64,000 nt of DNA from Spirulina major PCC 6313 (GCF_001890765.1 NZ_KV878783.1:667625-731624); one strand, 5' to 3'; positions 20,028 through 28,593 are shown, counted from the first letter of the stretch. Program-made: numbers and translations. Notes: generated by a model not told the origin, from the letters alone.

Positions 20028-20375
20028 GCAAAAGTGGACTAAAGCCCACTCTAGAACCCGTTTTAACGGGTTTTCGCTCTGAGGCGGAGATTTTAATCCC
20101 CGACTAGATGGTCGTGTGAGCCTCTGGCTTACTCCTGCCAGAGCCAGACTCGCAACTTGATTTATGGATCAGCAGGAGTCCAAAGAGAGGACTCAATCAT
20201 CGCAAAAGTGGACTAAAGCCCACTCTAGAACCCGTTTTAACGGGTTTTCGCTCTGAGGCGGAGATTTTAATCCCCGACTAGATGGTCGTGTGAGCCTCTG
20301 GCTTACTCCTGCCAGAGCCAGACTCGCAACTTGATTTATGGATCAGCAGGAGTCCAAAGAGAGGACTCAATCATC
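20028..20375. repeat. 174-bp tandem duplication
   Basis: Two copies starting at 20028 and 20202 are identical as read. Each holds AGTGGACTAAAGCCCACT, the hairpin AACCCGTTTTAACGGGTT, and a CTCTGGCTTACTCCTGCCAGAG hairpin. The perfect identity implies a recent duplication. Confidence 0.95.
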
Positions 20376-20407
20376 AACTCCCCTGCTGCGCGACGTGGAA
20401 AGAGCCA

Positions 20408-20824
20408 TCAAGCAAAGGTTTGAGTGGATGCTGGCATACAGGGCTTTAACTGGGTATCAATTTTGCGAATATGGTTGATAAACCAGTCAAGAAGATTTTG
20501 ATTAATTTGCAACACCAGTACAAAGCTAGGGCCACGGTTGGCAAATTCTGTCTTAATCTCCTCGTAGTTCGCAATGAACTGCTGATGAGCTTGATCATTG
20601 GTCTGAGCTATAGGGCATTTGTAGCGGTGCATACACTGTTCCTCAAAACCAAAATGCTGTCTCACGTAGAGATCTAAGAAATTAATGATTTTTTGAATTT
20701 CGTCTTGACCTTTATTATTCTTCATCGCTTCAACCAACAAGTTCATTTGGTCGATGAGTTGCTTATGCTGCTGATCAATTTCAGGAATACCAATCTTTAA
20801 AGAATCATCCCAGATTAATGGCAT
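20408..20824 (-). CDS. Bacteriohemerythrin-like protein
   Basis: A 138-aa four-helix protein of the hemerythrin family, which binds O2 at a di-iron site. Ligand positions seen: His20 (IDQQHKQL), His57 and Glu61 (RQHFGFEE), His80 (QAHQQF), and the C-terminal WFINHIRKID pair. The His expected four residues before His80 is Asn76, so one usual ligand is replaced. Start ATG 20824 (MPLIWDDSLKIGI) has GGAG 11 bases upstream and is preferred to the frame's extension to 20884. Single gene; role could be oxygen binding, storage or sensing. Confidence 0.85.
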   Translation of the reverse strand: MPLIWDDSLKIGIPEIDQQHKQLIDQMNLLVEAMKNNKGQDEIQKIINFLDLYVRQHFGFEEQCMHRYKCPIAQTNDQAHQQFIANYEEIKTEFANRGPSFVLVLQINQNLLDWFINHIRKIDTQLKPCMPASTQTFA

Positions 20825-21156
20825 GTTTATAACTCCGAATCTCAAAGGACGTGACGATAGCAATCTTATTTGATTCATGAACATACAAGGGGCTTAAGCC
20901 CCTTGTTGATGAGGAGATAAGATCTCCGATTGATTTAGGATTGCTATATAGGCTTATTGTGTCTGCAAGCTTGTGAAAAACTTGGGAATTATCACTATTC
21001 TTATGGAAAAGTTCGTGTTTCTTAATGGTTTTTGTTCCGGACTCCCCCGACTGGATCACAGTCCGCCGGTCGATCATCATTGAGGTGGTGGGGTCGTTCG
21101 GGTGGGGTCGTCTCACGGTAGAATCCGAGTGATTATGCATGGGAAGAGGATCGGGT
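20825..21156. other. Intergenic region with CAAGGGGCTTAAGCCCCTTG palindrome
   Basis: A perfect 20-bp palindrome at 20886-20905 lies about 60 bases upstream of the hemerythrin start. Related TTAAGCCCCTTG strings occur at about 17000 and 33387. Nothing else is recognisable. Confidence 0.5.
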
Positions 21157-22014
21157 ATGAAGATTGGGCTTTTGGGAACGGGGTTGATGGGTGAACCGAT
21201 GGCACTGCGATTTATTGCAGCGGGGCATCAGGTGACTGCGTACAATCGTACTGCGAGTAAGCTAGAGGCGATCGCAACCGCAGGCGGCACAACCACCACC
21301 CAGGCGGCGGAGGTGTTGCAGGCGGCGGAGGTGGTGATTTTGATGCTGAGCGATCGCGCCGCCATTGATGCAGTCCTGTGGCAAGACGAAGTGACCAAAC
21401 AGATAGCGGGTCAGACCTTTATTCAAATGGGCACGATCGCCCCCCAAGAAAGCCGGGATTTAGCCGCTAAAATTCGCGCCGCTGGCGGTGATTATTTAGA
21501 AGCAACGGTGTTGGGCAGCATTCCCCAAGTGAAAACTGGGACATTGCTCGTGATGGTGGGCTGCGACATGCCCCAGCAATACATGAACTACACGACGCTC
21601 TTTAAGGTCTTGGGTGAAAAGCCGATTCATGTGGGCAAAATTGGCGCAGCGGCAGCCTTAAAATTAGCCCTCAATCAATTGATTGGCTCGTTAACTACGG
21701 CATTTGCTCTGAGTTTAACGTTTGTCCAAACTGAAGGATTAGATGTCGATATTTTCATGAATATCTTGCGCGAGAGTGCGCTGTATGCCCCTACCTTTGA
21801 TAAGAAATTACAGCGGATGGTTGACGAGGATTTTGCCAATCCGAATTTTCCGACCAAACATCTTTTAAAAGACATGGAATTATTTCAAGACGCGACCCCT
21901 GGGTATCAAAATGATCTTGTGCAGGGGGTCATTACTGTGCTAAAAACTGCGATCGCATCCGGCTACCAAGAGGACGATTATTCAGCCCTGTTCACTGCGA
22001 TCGCCCCCAATTAA
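21157..22014 (+). CDS. NAD(P)-dependent beta-hydroxyacid dehydrogenase (HIBADH/GLYR type)
   Basis: A 285-aa Rossmann-fold dehydrogenase of the 3-hydroxyisobutyrate/glyoxylate reductase family. The cofactor motif is GLLGTGLMGEPMA, the substrate strand holds MGTIAPQES, and the catalytic Lys is in GAAAALKLALNQL. Start ATG 21157 has AAGAGGA seven bases upstream and begins MKIGLLG; the ATG at 21139 would add six non-conserved residues. Which hydroxy acid or semialdehyde it uses is not clear; glyoxylate or succinic semialdehyde are common for this clade. Confidence 0.88.
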   Translation: MKIGLLGTGLMGEPMALRFIAAGHQVTAYNRTASKLEAIATAGGTTTTQAAEVLQAAEVVILMLSDRAAIDAVLWQDEVTKQIAGQTFIQMGTIAPQESRDLAAKIRAAGGDYLEATVLGSIPQVKTGTLLVMVGCDMPQQYMNYTTLFKVLGEKPIHVGKIGAAAALKLALNQLIGSLTTAFALSLTFVQTEGLDVDIFMNILRESALYAPTFDKKLQRMVDEDFANPNFPTKHLLKDMELFQDATPGYQNDLVQGVITVLKTAIASGYQEDDYSALFTAIAPN

Positions 22015-22130
22015 CCCCGACCCTCCAGCAGAGAAAAACCAATAGAAATACAGTCAAACTAGAAATGTTTTCCGTTTGGATGCGAATTCCGAAGATCTTC
22101 ACCGCTTTGATGGCTACCGTGCCACCCCAA

Positions 22131-22150
22131 ATTCATAAAATTTTATGAAT
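22131..22150. promoter_or_regulatory. 20-bp palindrome upstream of MFS gene
   Basis: ATTCATAAAATTTTATGAAT is perfectly palindromic, and its right half with flank (AAATTTTATGAATAAT) recurs at about 22156-22171. The array sits 46-86 bases before the transporter start and fits a regulator-binding site with two half-repeats. Confidence 0.45.
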
Positions 22151-22216
22151 AATTTAAAATTTTATGAATAATAATGTGCTTTTTTAGCTCAATCCTTGAT
22201 AAGATTCTGATTTTCG

Positions 22217-23512
22217 ATGAAAACTATGGAGCGTCCCCCTCTTTCTCAACCCAAAATAACTCTCTTTGGTCAGCCTGCCGAGCGGGGCAGATGGTTTTTG
22301 ATTCTGTTGGGAATTATTGTTTTACTGTGCTTAGGCACTGTCTACTCGTGGAGTGTTTTTAGAACTCCTTTACAAAATGAGCTAGGCATTAGCACAACCC
22401 AAAGCCTCTTGCCCTATACCGTTGCCCTGGTTTTCTACGCGGCAACAATGCCAATCGCAGGTTTTTATATTCCTCGGATTGGCACACGACGCACAACGGT
22501 AATTGGTGGCATTATTGTCGGTTTAGGTTATATTCTGTCCAGTTTTGCGACCCAAATTTGGGGGTTAGTGTTCACCTATGGTGCGATCGCGGGTATTGGC
22601 GTTGGGATTACCTATGGCGTGCCGATGGTGGTGGTGGCACGTTGGTTTCCTGACAAAAAAGGATTAGCCATGGGGTTGACCATCGTTGGCTTTGGTCTGT
22701 CCCCCTTCATCACTGCACCGCTGGCTAATCACCTCATTAGTGCCTACACCATCCGCCCGACATTACGGCTTCTCGGTATAGCATTTATCGCCATCATTGT
22801 TGCGATCGCCTTCACCTTGAAGTTACCCCCTCAGGGTTGGCATCCTTCCCATGCGATCGCCTCAACGCAACCAAGTTTAGCCTCACACTATCCTGCCAGT
22901 TTATTCAAAAGTCACTCATTTTATGGACTCTGGGTTTGTTATGCAATTGGCACAATTATTGGGTTAAGTGCCATTGGCATATCCAGTCCAGTGGGAGAAG
23001 AAATCATTGAGATTAACCCGACCATTGCCGCAGCTAGCGTCTCACTCTTTGCTGTCTTTAATGGTGTCAGTCGTCCGCTTTTCGGGTGGTTAAGCGATCG
23101 CTTCCGGCCTCACCACATCGCAATTTTTTCCTACATCTTGATTTTAATTGCTTGCATTTTAATGATTAATGCTCGCACGGGTCAGGTCGCCACATTTCTC
23201 ATTGCTTTTTGTCTCTTTTGGTTTTGCTTAGGGGGGTGGTTAGCCATGGCTCCCACTATCACCCTGCGCTTTTTCAACCCTGACCACTATGCTCAAAACT
23301 ACGGCATTGTTTTCACGGCCTATGGCATTGGTGCATTAATTGGCACAGTGGTCACTGGCCGCATTCGGGATTTGTTTGGAACCTATAACTATGTGTTTTA
23401 TCCCATGGCACTGTTAGCCATTATTGGCATTATCATCGCTAGCCTCTTCCTCAAACCCGAAAAAAGCACTGCTAATTACTCAATTTTAGAGTCAAAATTA
23501 GATAAGAAATAA
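22217..23512 (+). CDS. MFS transporter, oxalate/formate antiporter (OFA) family
   Basis: A 431-aa, 12-helix membrane carrier. LCLGTVYSWSVFRTPLQNELG is the OFA-family signature in TM1, and GIGVGITYGVPMVVVARWFPDKKGLAMG is the matching TM4-5 loop. WLSDRFRPH is the mid-protein MFS motif A copy. OFA members move small organic anions such as oxalate, formate or lactate; the substrate here is unknown. Start ATG 22217 lacks a strong ribosome site. A palindromic array precedes it. Confidence 0.88.
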   Translation: MKTMERPPLSQPKITLFGQPAERGRWFLILLGIIVLLCLGTVYSWSVFRTPLQNELGISTTQSLLPYTVALVFYAATMPIAGFYIPRIGTRRTTVIGGIIVGLGYILSSFATQIWGLVFTYGAIAGIGVGITYGVPMVVVARWFPDKKGLAMGLTIVGFGLSPFITAPLANHLISAYTIRPTLRLLGIAFIAIIVAIAFTLKLPPQGWHPSHAIASTQPSLASHYPASLFKSHSFYGLWVCYAIGTIIGLSAIGISSPVGEEIIEINPTIAAASVSLFAVFNGVSRPLFGWLSDRFRPHHIAIFSYILILIACILMINARTGQVATFLIAFCLFWFCLGGWLAMAPTITLRFFNPDHYAQNYGIVFTAYGIGALIGTVVTGRIRDLFGTYNYVFYPMALLAIIGIIIASLFLKPEKSTANYSILESKLDKK

Positions 23513-24077
23513 GGGGACTTCCCAGTTATGCAATCCCTCACCCAACCCTCTCCTGAGGGAGAGGGCTTTTAGCACATTTCTCCTGCGAGGGAAGCGATGC
23601 CCTGAGTGATGCCCTGAGTGATGTCGCAGGGGGCTGGGGATAAGGGTGCTCCCTGGCGAGCCGTGGGAATCTGCAACAGTGGCATGCACCCAGAAATAAT
23701 CCATAAGGGGGCCATAGAATGACCCAAACTAAATGCTGATCGTCGCCTTATCAAGGCAATTAGTTTGGCAATTTCAGCAACATTGATCAATATTTTTTTG
23801 GGTGGCGATCGCAGGAATATCAGTAGGGGGTTACCGCCTTTACCCGAATTATCAATCACAGCAAGCATTCCTCTTGCGGGTTAAAGTCAGCACCCTCGTA
23901 GGATGACAGCACTAGGGTGTGCTTGATGTTATTAGTAAAGGCTGTAAGTGAACATGATGATTTTAATTGTAATCCTTAAAGTATTGACGTAAGCTAGGGT
24001 CTTAAGTCAGCATAAACCTGAGTGCCTTTCTGAATTTGAGAAGCCAGACTAAGATTAGTGCTGAAGGAGTTTTAGTG
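23513..24077. other. Intergenic region before pentapeptide gene
   Basis: Contains the CCCTCACCC-type terminator-like hairpin and the short direct repeat TGCCCTGAGTGA twice (about 23597-23622). A 99-codon minus frame (23569-23868) reads through both and looks non-coding. Confidence 0.5.
23546..23570 (+). terminator. Putative terminator of MFS gene
   Basis: CCCTCTC and GAGAGGG form a 7-bp stem with a 6-base loop, followed by CTTTT. It belongs to the dispersed CCCTCACCC hairpin family. Confidence 0.55.
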
Positions 24078-24929
24078 ATGCGGGTGCGATGGAAACAGTG
24101 GCGACAACCAGACAAGTTCACCCAAAAATGGGGGCTTGGTGCGATCGCCACTCCGGTTTTCCTGACGCTGGTGGGATGGCTTTCTCTGCTCCCGGCTCTG
24201 GCGCTTCAACCGGATGACAGCAACCGCATCCAGAACGAGACGGGCAATTTGACTGAACCACATCGTGATTTTCCCATCGGCAGTTTTGAAGTCATCGCGG
24301 TGGTTATCGGCGTAGCCTTTCTGGTGAGATGTTTTCGCCGGACCGATCGTCATACAGGGACTGCCGACTTCCGAGGGGCTGATCTCAACGGGGCGAACTT
24401 TTGTGATGCGAACCTGAGTGGTGCTGACTTGAGTGGCGCTGATCTGAGTAGCGCGAACCTGAGTGGTGCTGACTTGAGTGGTGCTGACTTGAGTGGTGCA
24501 AATTTGATTCAGGCTAACCTTAGCGGTGCTAACCTCAATGGTGCATTGCTGAAATATGCCAGTTTAAAGGGGGCTGATCTTAGATATACCAATCTTCGGG
24601 ATTCTGATCTTCGCTATGCCAATCTCCGCGATGCTGACCTCAACTGTACTTTTCTCAAGGGTGCTAATCTTAGCGATGCTGATTTGGGGGGGGCTTTATT
24701 GTTTTTTGTCAATTTACGCGAGGTTCTCAACCTTGAACCGCTACAACTCAAGGCAAAACCGTCACCGTTTTTATGTCACGCTGCGTTGCCGTATTATTCC
24801 CAGCAATACGCTTTGAATTCTAATGCAGCTTGCGATCGCATTCCCAAAATTCTCAGCGATCGTTACGATATTCCCCTCGAAGAAGCCCAAGAAATTGTCT
24901 CTGAAGCTCGACAACACTGCTGGGATTAA
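24078..24929 (+). CDS. Pentapeptide-repeat membrane protein
   Basis: A 283-aa protein with two hydrophobic segments (about residues 22-42 and 72-88), then a right-handed quadrilateral beta-helix of about 24 pentapeptides: repeated A-D/N-L-S/R-G units such as ADLSGADLSSANLSGADL. A C-terminal domain of about 70 residues follows (AACDRIPKILSDRYDIPLEE). The ATG at 24078 has AAGGAG nine bases upstream and is chosen over the frame start at 24036. The repeats are so regular at DNA level (AGTGGTGCTGACTTG) that recent unit expansion is likely. Function unknown. Confidence 0.85.
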   Translation: MRVRWKQWRQPDKFTQKWGLGAIATPVFLTLVGWLSLLPALALQPDDSNRIQNETGNLTEPHRDFPIGSFEVIAVVIGVAFLVRCFRRTDRHTGTADFRGADLNGANFCDANLSGADLSGADLSSANLSGADLSGADLSGANLIQANLSGANLNGALLKYASLKGADLRYTNLRDSDLRYANLRDADLNCTFLKGANLSDADLGGALLFFVNLREVLNLEPLQLKAKPSPFLCHAALPYYSQQYALNSNAACDRIPKILSDRYDIPLEEAQEIVSEARQHCWD

Positions 24930-25115
24930 GGGATCTCAAATCGATAATGACCCAATAAAGATCCCAGCCGCTCACCAAGAACGTCTGGGCTTAGGGAGAA
25001 AAATAGTTTAAGGGAAGGAACGGCGAATTAATTTCAGGTCGCTTCAGTCAAAGATGGTCAATCGCGCAGCCACCGGAACAGATTGGAGTGCTGAAGCTTA
25101 AGCGCAGGCAGGATA

Positions 25116-25316
25116 TTAGCTCATGGCTGAGTTGCTGCGGTCATAATTGAGGCTGGATGCTGAACTGGGCTTGCCTTGAATGGTGTTGGTGTATTGATTA
25201 GGGTCAAGATCGAGACCCATTTCGGAAGCGGTGCGACCGAGCATGGATTGCTGGCGATTGCGGATGTTTTGAGAGTGACGCATCATCATCGCACGGGCTT
25301 GATTTTGGGTATTCAT
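25116..25316 (-). CDS. 66-aa small protein, twin copy A
   Basis: Begins MNTQNQARAMMMRH and ends YDRSNSAMS. It is a near copy of the gene at 25408-25608, differing at ten of 66 positions. The first half (about 3-33) is rich in Arg, Gln and Met and should be helical; the second half is polar and likely disordered, with the conserved GLDLD-x-NQYTN segment. No Cys, membrane segment or known domain. GGAG lies about 11 bases before the start. I do not recognise the family. Confidence 0.8.
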   Translation of the reverse strand: MNTQNQARAMMMRHSQNIRNRQQSMLGRTASEMGLDLDPNQYTNTIQGKPSSASSLNYDRSNSAMS

Positions 25317-25407
25317 GAGGATAAATCTCCAATCAGAAATAGGGTGAGTGAGAAAAAATGTAGGGTGGGGGTCAAGATGCGCTCTCCATCCCAGAGAGCG
25401 ATCGCGA

Positions 25408-25608
25408 CTAACTCATGGCTGAGTTGCTGCGGTCATAGCTGAGGCGCGAAGCAGAACTGGGTTTACCTTGGATGGCGTTGGTGTATTGATTGCTGTCCAG
25501 ATCGAGACCCATTTCAGAAGCGGTGCGATCGAGCATGGATTGCTGGCGATTGCGGATGTTATGGGTGTGGCGCATCATCATTGCACGGGCTTGATTTTGA
25601 GTATTCAT
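25408..25608 (-). CDS. 66-aa small protein, twin copy B
   Basis: Paralogue of 25116-25316 at a 292-bp interval on the same strand; this copy is upstream. It begins MNTQNQARAMMMRHTHNI and has a strong GGAGG ribosome site seven bases before the ATG. Most substitutions between the twins fall outside the central RNRQQSML-x-RTASEMG stretch, which is what selection on protein sequence would give. Unknown function; possibly a nucleic-acid or protein-binding adaptor given the basic helix, but that is guesswork. Confidence 0.82.
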   Translation of the reverse strand: MNTQNQARAMMMRHTHNIRNRQQSMLDRTASEMGLDLDSNQYTNAIQGKPSSASRLSYDRSNSAMS

Positions 25609-25792
25609 GGGGAACCTCCGAATGACTGAGAAGAATAGCGTTTGTGAGCGATTGCTTAGTCCTCACTCTTTTAATTTACCAGGTAGTTCTGTAACAATGG
25701 CTACAAAATTTCGTAAATTAACATTTATTCACAAAAAATATAATTTTCAGTTTAGATTTAAATTAGATTTAAAAATTCGCTGTTAGGGTGGA

Positions 25793-27106
25793 TCATAGCG
25801 GCAGCCACAGGGTAAAACAGGTGCCGGGTGCGTCGGGATCGCTGTAAATGGGGCTTTGCAGTTCGATGTGGCCTTGCATTTGTGCGGTGAGTTCTTGGGC
25901 GATCGCTAACCCTAGCCCTGTACCGGGAATCTCGCCCTGGGCTTGAATTCCCCGATAGCGGCGATCAAAAATTCGGTTTTGATCCGCCGGGGGAATCCCC
26001 ACCCCGGTATCCGCGATCGCAATCCCACATTGTTCAGCATTCCCCTGCATCCTCACCCGTACCTGTCCCCCATCGGGCGTATATTTCACCGCATTGTCCA
26101 ACAGATTCCCCACCACTTCTCGCAACGCTGCCGCATCCACCCACACGGCGGGCCACAGATCCGGTGGATCAACATCAATTGTGATCTGACGTTCAGCGGC
26201 GATCGCCTGCGCGGACTCAACCAACGGCACCAAAAACGACGACAGCGGCACAGCTTCATAGTGCAGCGTCGTGGGGGGCGAAACCGAGTGGGATGAATTC
26301 TGCTCCGATGCGCCTGCCCGATGACTGGGTAACAAATAAGGCTGAGGACTCCCCGTTAACACCGGAGGCGGAGACTCCCACGCCGCGAGCCATTGATCAA
26401 ACTGACGCAGCAACGCTTGAATATGATCGCTCTCCCGGAGCATATTTTCCGCCACGGGATAGTTGCGATCCTCCGGCAAAAGACGTTTTAAGAGCAACTT
26501 ACTAAAGGTGCGCAGGGCTGTCATCGGATTGCGCAGTTGATGGAGGAGATCATCAAGGCGATCGCGCTGCTGCTGGAGTTGGTGATAATGATGGGTCAGT
26601 TTTTGTTGCGCTTGGCCATGTTGTTGATCAAGAAAACAGGCAATGGCCAGGGCTTGAGCACCCTGTTTAAACTGCCCCAGTTCCGCCGTTTGCCAAGCCT
26701 GGGTTTCCCGTCGGGCCACCAGCAATCCCATCACCAAACCCTGATGCAGCAAGGGAAAAATAACCTGCCGTCTGCCCCACAACACAGAATCTTGCCAAGG
26801 CGTAGAGCGGGATAGATCCGGCTCGATGACCGGTGGCGGCTGGGTGCTCGGTTCCGGGGTCGGGGCAACGTTAGAGGGGGAAGGATCGGGAGCAGAGGGA
26901 GCGATCGCCAAGGGTGCTGATGGCGTTGAGGCAGACGACGCACTGGGATATTCGGCCACCGGATGCAGTTGAGGTTGCAGCCCATCAATCCAGTTTTCCG
27001 TTAAATACACAGCGCACCAAGTTGCATGCAGGCTCTGAGCCAAAAGCGTCACTTGGGCTTGGCACAATTGAATAAATTCTGGACTAGCCGGAATAAGCAT
27101 AGACAC
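25793..27106 (-). CDS. Sensor histidine kinase (soluble)
   Basis: A 437-aa kinase without membrane segments. The N-terminal 150 residues look GAF-like but are interrupted by a Pro/Ser/Ala-rich linker (about 55-95). The HisKA box is HQLRNPMTALRT with His189, and the ATPase domain shows GNLLDNAVKYTPDGG, ADTGVGIPPAD and GTGLGLAIAQEL. A second disordered stretch follows the dimerisation domain. No response regulator is adjacent, so its partner is unknown. Confidence 0.88.
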   Translation of the reverse strand: MSMLIPASPEFIQLCQAQVTLLAQSLHATWCAVYLTENWIDGLQPQLHPVAEYPSASSASTPSAPLAIAPSAPDPSPSNVAPTPEPSTQPPPVIEPDLSRSTPWQDSVLWGRRQVIFPLLHQGLVMGLLVARRETQAWQTAELGQFKQGAQALAIACFLDQQHGQAQQKLTHHYHQLQQQRDRLDDLLHQLRNPMTALRTFSKLLLKRLLPEDRNYPVAENMLRESDHIQALLRQFDQWLAAWESPPPVLTGSPQPYLLPSHRAGASEQNSSHSVSPPTTLHYEAVPLSSFLVPLVESAQAIAAERQITIDVDPPDLWPAVWVDAAALREVVGNLLDNAVKYTPDGGQVRVRMQGNAEQCGIAIADTGVGIPPADQNRIFDRRYRGIQAQGEIPGTGLGLAIAQELTAQMQGHIELQSPIYSDPDAPGTCFTLWLPL

Positions 27107-27422
27107 CGGAGAATTCGAGATGCGACAAGGGTGACCATGTCCTTCCTAGCAAACTAAGCGACATTTCTACAAAATGTTAAAGAAGAATAACAATCTTAGG
27201 GGACTATGCTAGATTCTTTAATAGTGAGCGCTGCAAAATATCGAGAAAACTGAATCAAGCACTCCACATCATGGGCAACGTCTAGTGCCATGACCCAGGG
27301 AAAAAAGGCTTAATCAAAAAAAGACATCAGCACTATTGATTTTTGGGTTTAGATTTGGTATGCTGTGCTCGAATTTTGTAGCTATAACTACAGTACACAA
27401 TTGAGGTCAGGAGGTACTTAGA
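27107..27422. promoter_or_regulatory. Divergent intergenic region upstream of the DUF3155 gene
   Basis: A TATGCT -10-like box lies at 27359-27364 and an AGGAGG ribosome site at 27410-27415. GTA-N8-TAC (27378-27391) resembles an NtcA box but is too close to the start for activation. Nothing else is recognised. Confidence 0.35.
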
Positions 27423-27749
27423 TTGGCAAGGAAACGTAAACGGAAAAGCCGTCGCCGCCAAGAAGGACGTAAAATTCTAGAGTTAGTACCCCAGTATAAT
27501 CTAGAAAGTGGCGAAGATAAACCAGTGACAGCAGCACGTAAGTTTATTGCCTCCCAGGGCATTACACCTCCCGCTGTTCTTGTCGTCCGCCGGAATGAGC
27601 ACACCACTGATCGATACTTCTGGGCAGAAAAAGGGCTATTCGGCGCACAGTACGTCGAAGAAAACCACTTTCTATTTCCGAGTTTGCGGACGGTCGCACC
27701 CCACAATACTCAAGCAAAGGGCCCGACTAGCACAGCATTGAGTCAGTAA
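27423..27749 (+). CDS. DUF3155-type conserved cyanobacterial protein
   Basis: A 108-aa protein with a very basic N-terminus (ARKRKRKSRRRQEGRK) and the conserved core SGEDKPVTAARKFI, VVRRNEHTTDRYFWAEKGLFGAQY and ENHFLFPS. I match it from memory to the cyanobacterial DUF3155 family; function unknown, with nucleic-acid binding suggested by charge. It uses a TTG start at 27423, with AGGAGG seven bases upstream. A 10-bp-stem hairpin (TCCCACTTTA...TAAAGTGGGA, 27800-27830) downstream may end the transcript. Confidence 0.75.
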   Translation: MARKRKRKSRRRQEGRKILELVPQYNLESGEDKPVTAARKFIASQGITPPAVLVVRRNEHTTDRYFWAEKGLFGAQYVEENHFLFPSLRTVAPHNTQAKGPTSTALSQ

Positions 27750-28074
27750 TCACTGCCGCAACGCTTTTGCCAAATACCGTAGCTTTGTGAATGAAGCTTT
27801 CCCACTTTATCATGGCTTGGTAAAGTGGGACTCAAATTTGTTGGAGTGTATTTTGGTAATGGTTTCGCCGTGGGAAAGGGGCTGAAGCTAATGTGTTTGA
27901 GCGTATTTTGAATCGGGATTGGCGGCGATCGCCCCTAGACCCATTCCCCATTACGCTCAAGGTTAACGCACCTCATTTTTGATTCTGTAATCAATCATAC
28001 CAATCCCCCCTCCGTGATCTAACGATTTCTCTAGGCAAGACAACGCCTGGATTCCGGTCTTCGGCAAGATATGC
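27750..28074. other. Intergenic region after the DUF3155 gene
   Basis: Contains the hairpin at 27800-27830 and otherwise nothing I recognise before the left end of the IS605-type element at 28075. Confidence 0.45.
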
Positions 28075-28540
28075 TTTACGAAAATAGTGCGGGAGTCTGA
28101 AAGCCTCGTCAATTGATTGCGGGGATGAAAGACGACACGAGCGACTTTAGTCGCCCTCCTTGGGCTAGTCGTGTTAGGCTACTATCTTGGATTTCAAACG
28201 TCCAGGAACTATCACAAGGCTAAAAACTGACAAGCCTGGAAGCAGTTAAGGGTAAGCAGGCAGCGTAATGAGTGGGCGGATTGCCCACTGCGTCATCCAA
28301 TCTAACGATTGGGTCGCCTCGGAAGACTTGAATGTGAACGGGTTAGTCTGGAATCGGCATCGGGCTGAGTCGATAGTGAAGCGGGTTTGTCTCCTGCGCC
28401 TTGGACGAACTACCGTGGGGCACACGGAAAGTTATCCGCTTGGGGAGATTAGACCTCTGGCGGGGTTGGAGCAATCCGGCTCGGTTAAGTCCGGTCGATG
28501 AACCAAGAATCCCCGTCGCTGTCTTCGCGGGGAGTGTCAA
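28075..28540 (+). mobile_element. Internally deleted IS200/IS605-type (TnpB) element
   Basis: Left end: about 115 bases shared with 19814-19928, with the hairpin ACACGA-GCGACT-TT-AGTCGC...TCGTGT. Right end: a hairpin around ATCCCCG...CGGGGAG closing with GTGTCAA at 28540, typical of cyanobacterial IS605-type right ends. Inside is a short remnant of tnpB. The segment 28380-28540 would correspond to the guide-RNA scaffold region of a TnpB element, so a vestigial omega-RNA could be made. No tnpA is present. Confidence 0.65.
28268..28501 (+). pseudogene. tnpB remnant (RuvC-II fragment fused to C-terminal tail)
   Basis: A 77-codon open frame. EDLNVNGLVWNRHRAESI matches the RuvC-II Glu region of TnpB, and GRTTVGHTESYPLGEIRPL resembles the variable C-terminal tail after RuvC-III. 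The WED and helical regions, RuvC-I, and the zinc ribbon are deleted, so it cannot be a nuclease. Confidence 0.6.
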
Positions 28541-28593
28541 TAGACTGAAGTATTGTGAAATTATCCACCCTAGTTACGAGCAATTGCGTCACT

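Larger units (their letters stand above)
19628..20407. other. Repeat-rich intergenic region after cysH
   Basis: No gene is visible. It contains a single diverged copy of the GCGAGC hairpin (about 19733-19755), a decayed IS200/IS605-type fragment (19814-19985), a perfect hairpin GCCAAGAAC-TGAA-GTTCTTGGC (about 20001-20022), and a 174-bp direct duplication (20028-20375). It appears to be a landing zone for small mobile repeats. Confidence 0.7.

Noticed and set aside
23569-23868. 99-aa minus-strand frame
   Set aside because: It runs through a short direct repeat and a terminator-like hairpin and shows no protein-like pattern.
27378-27391. NtcA box GTA-N8-TAC upstream of the DUF3155 gene
   Set aside because: An activator site should lie about 41 bases upstream of the transcript start, but this one is only 31 bases before the start codon. 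A single match to such a loose motif is weak.
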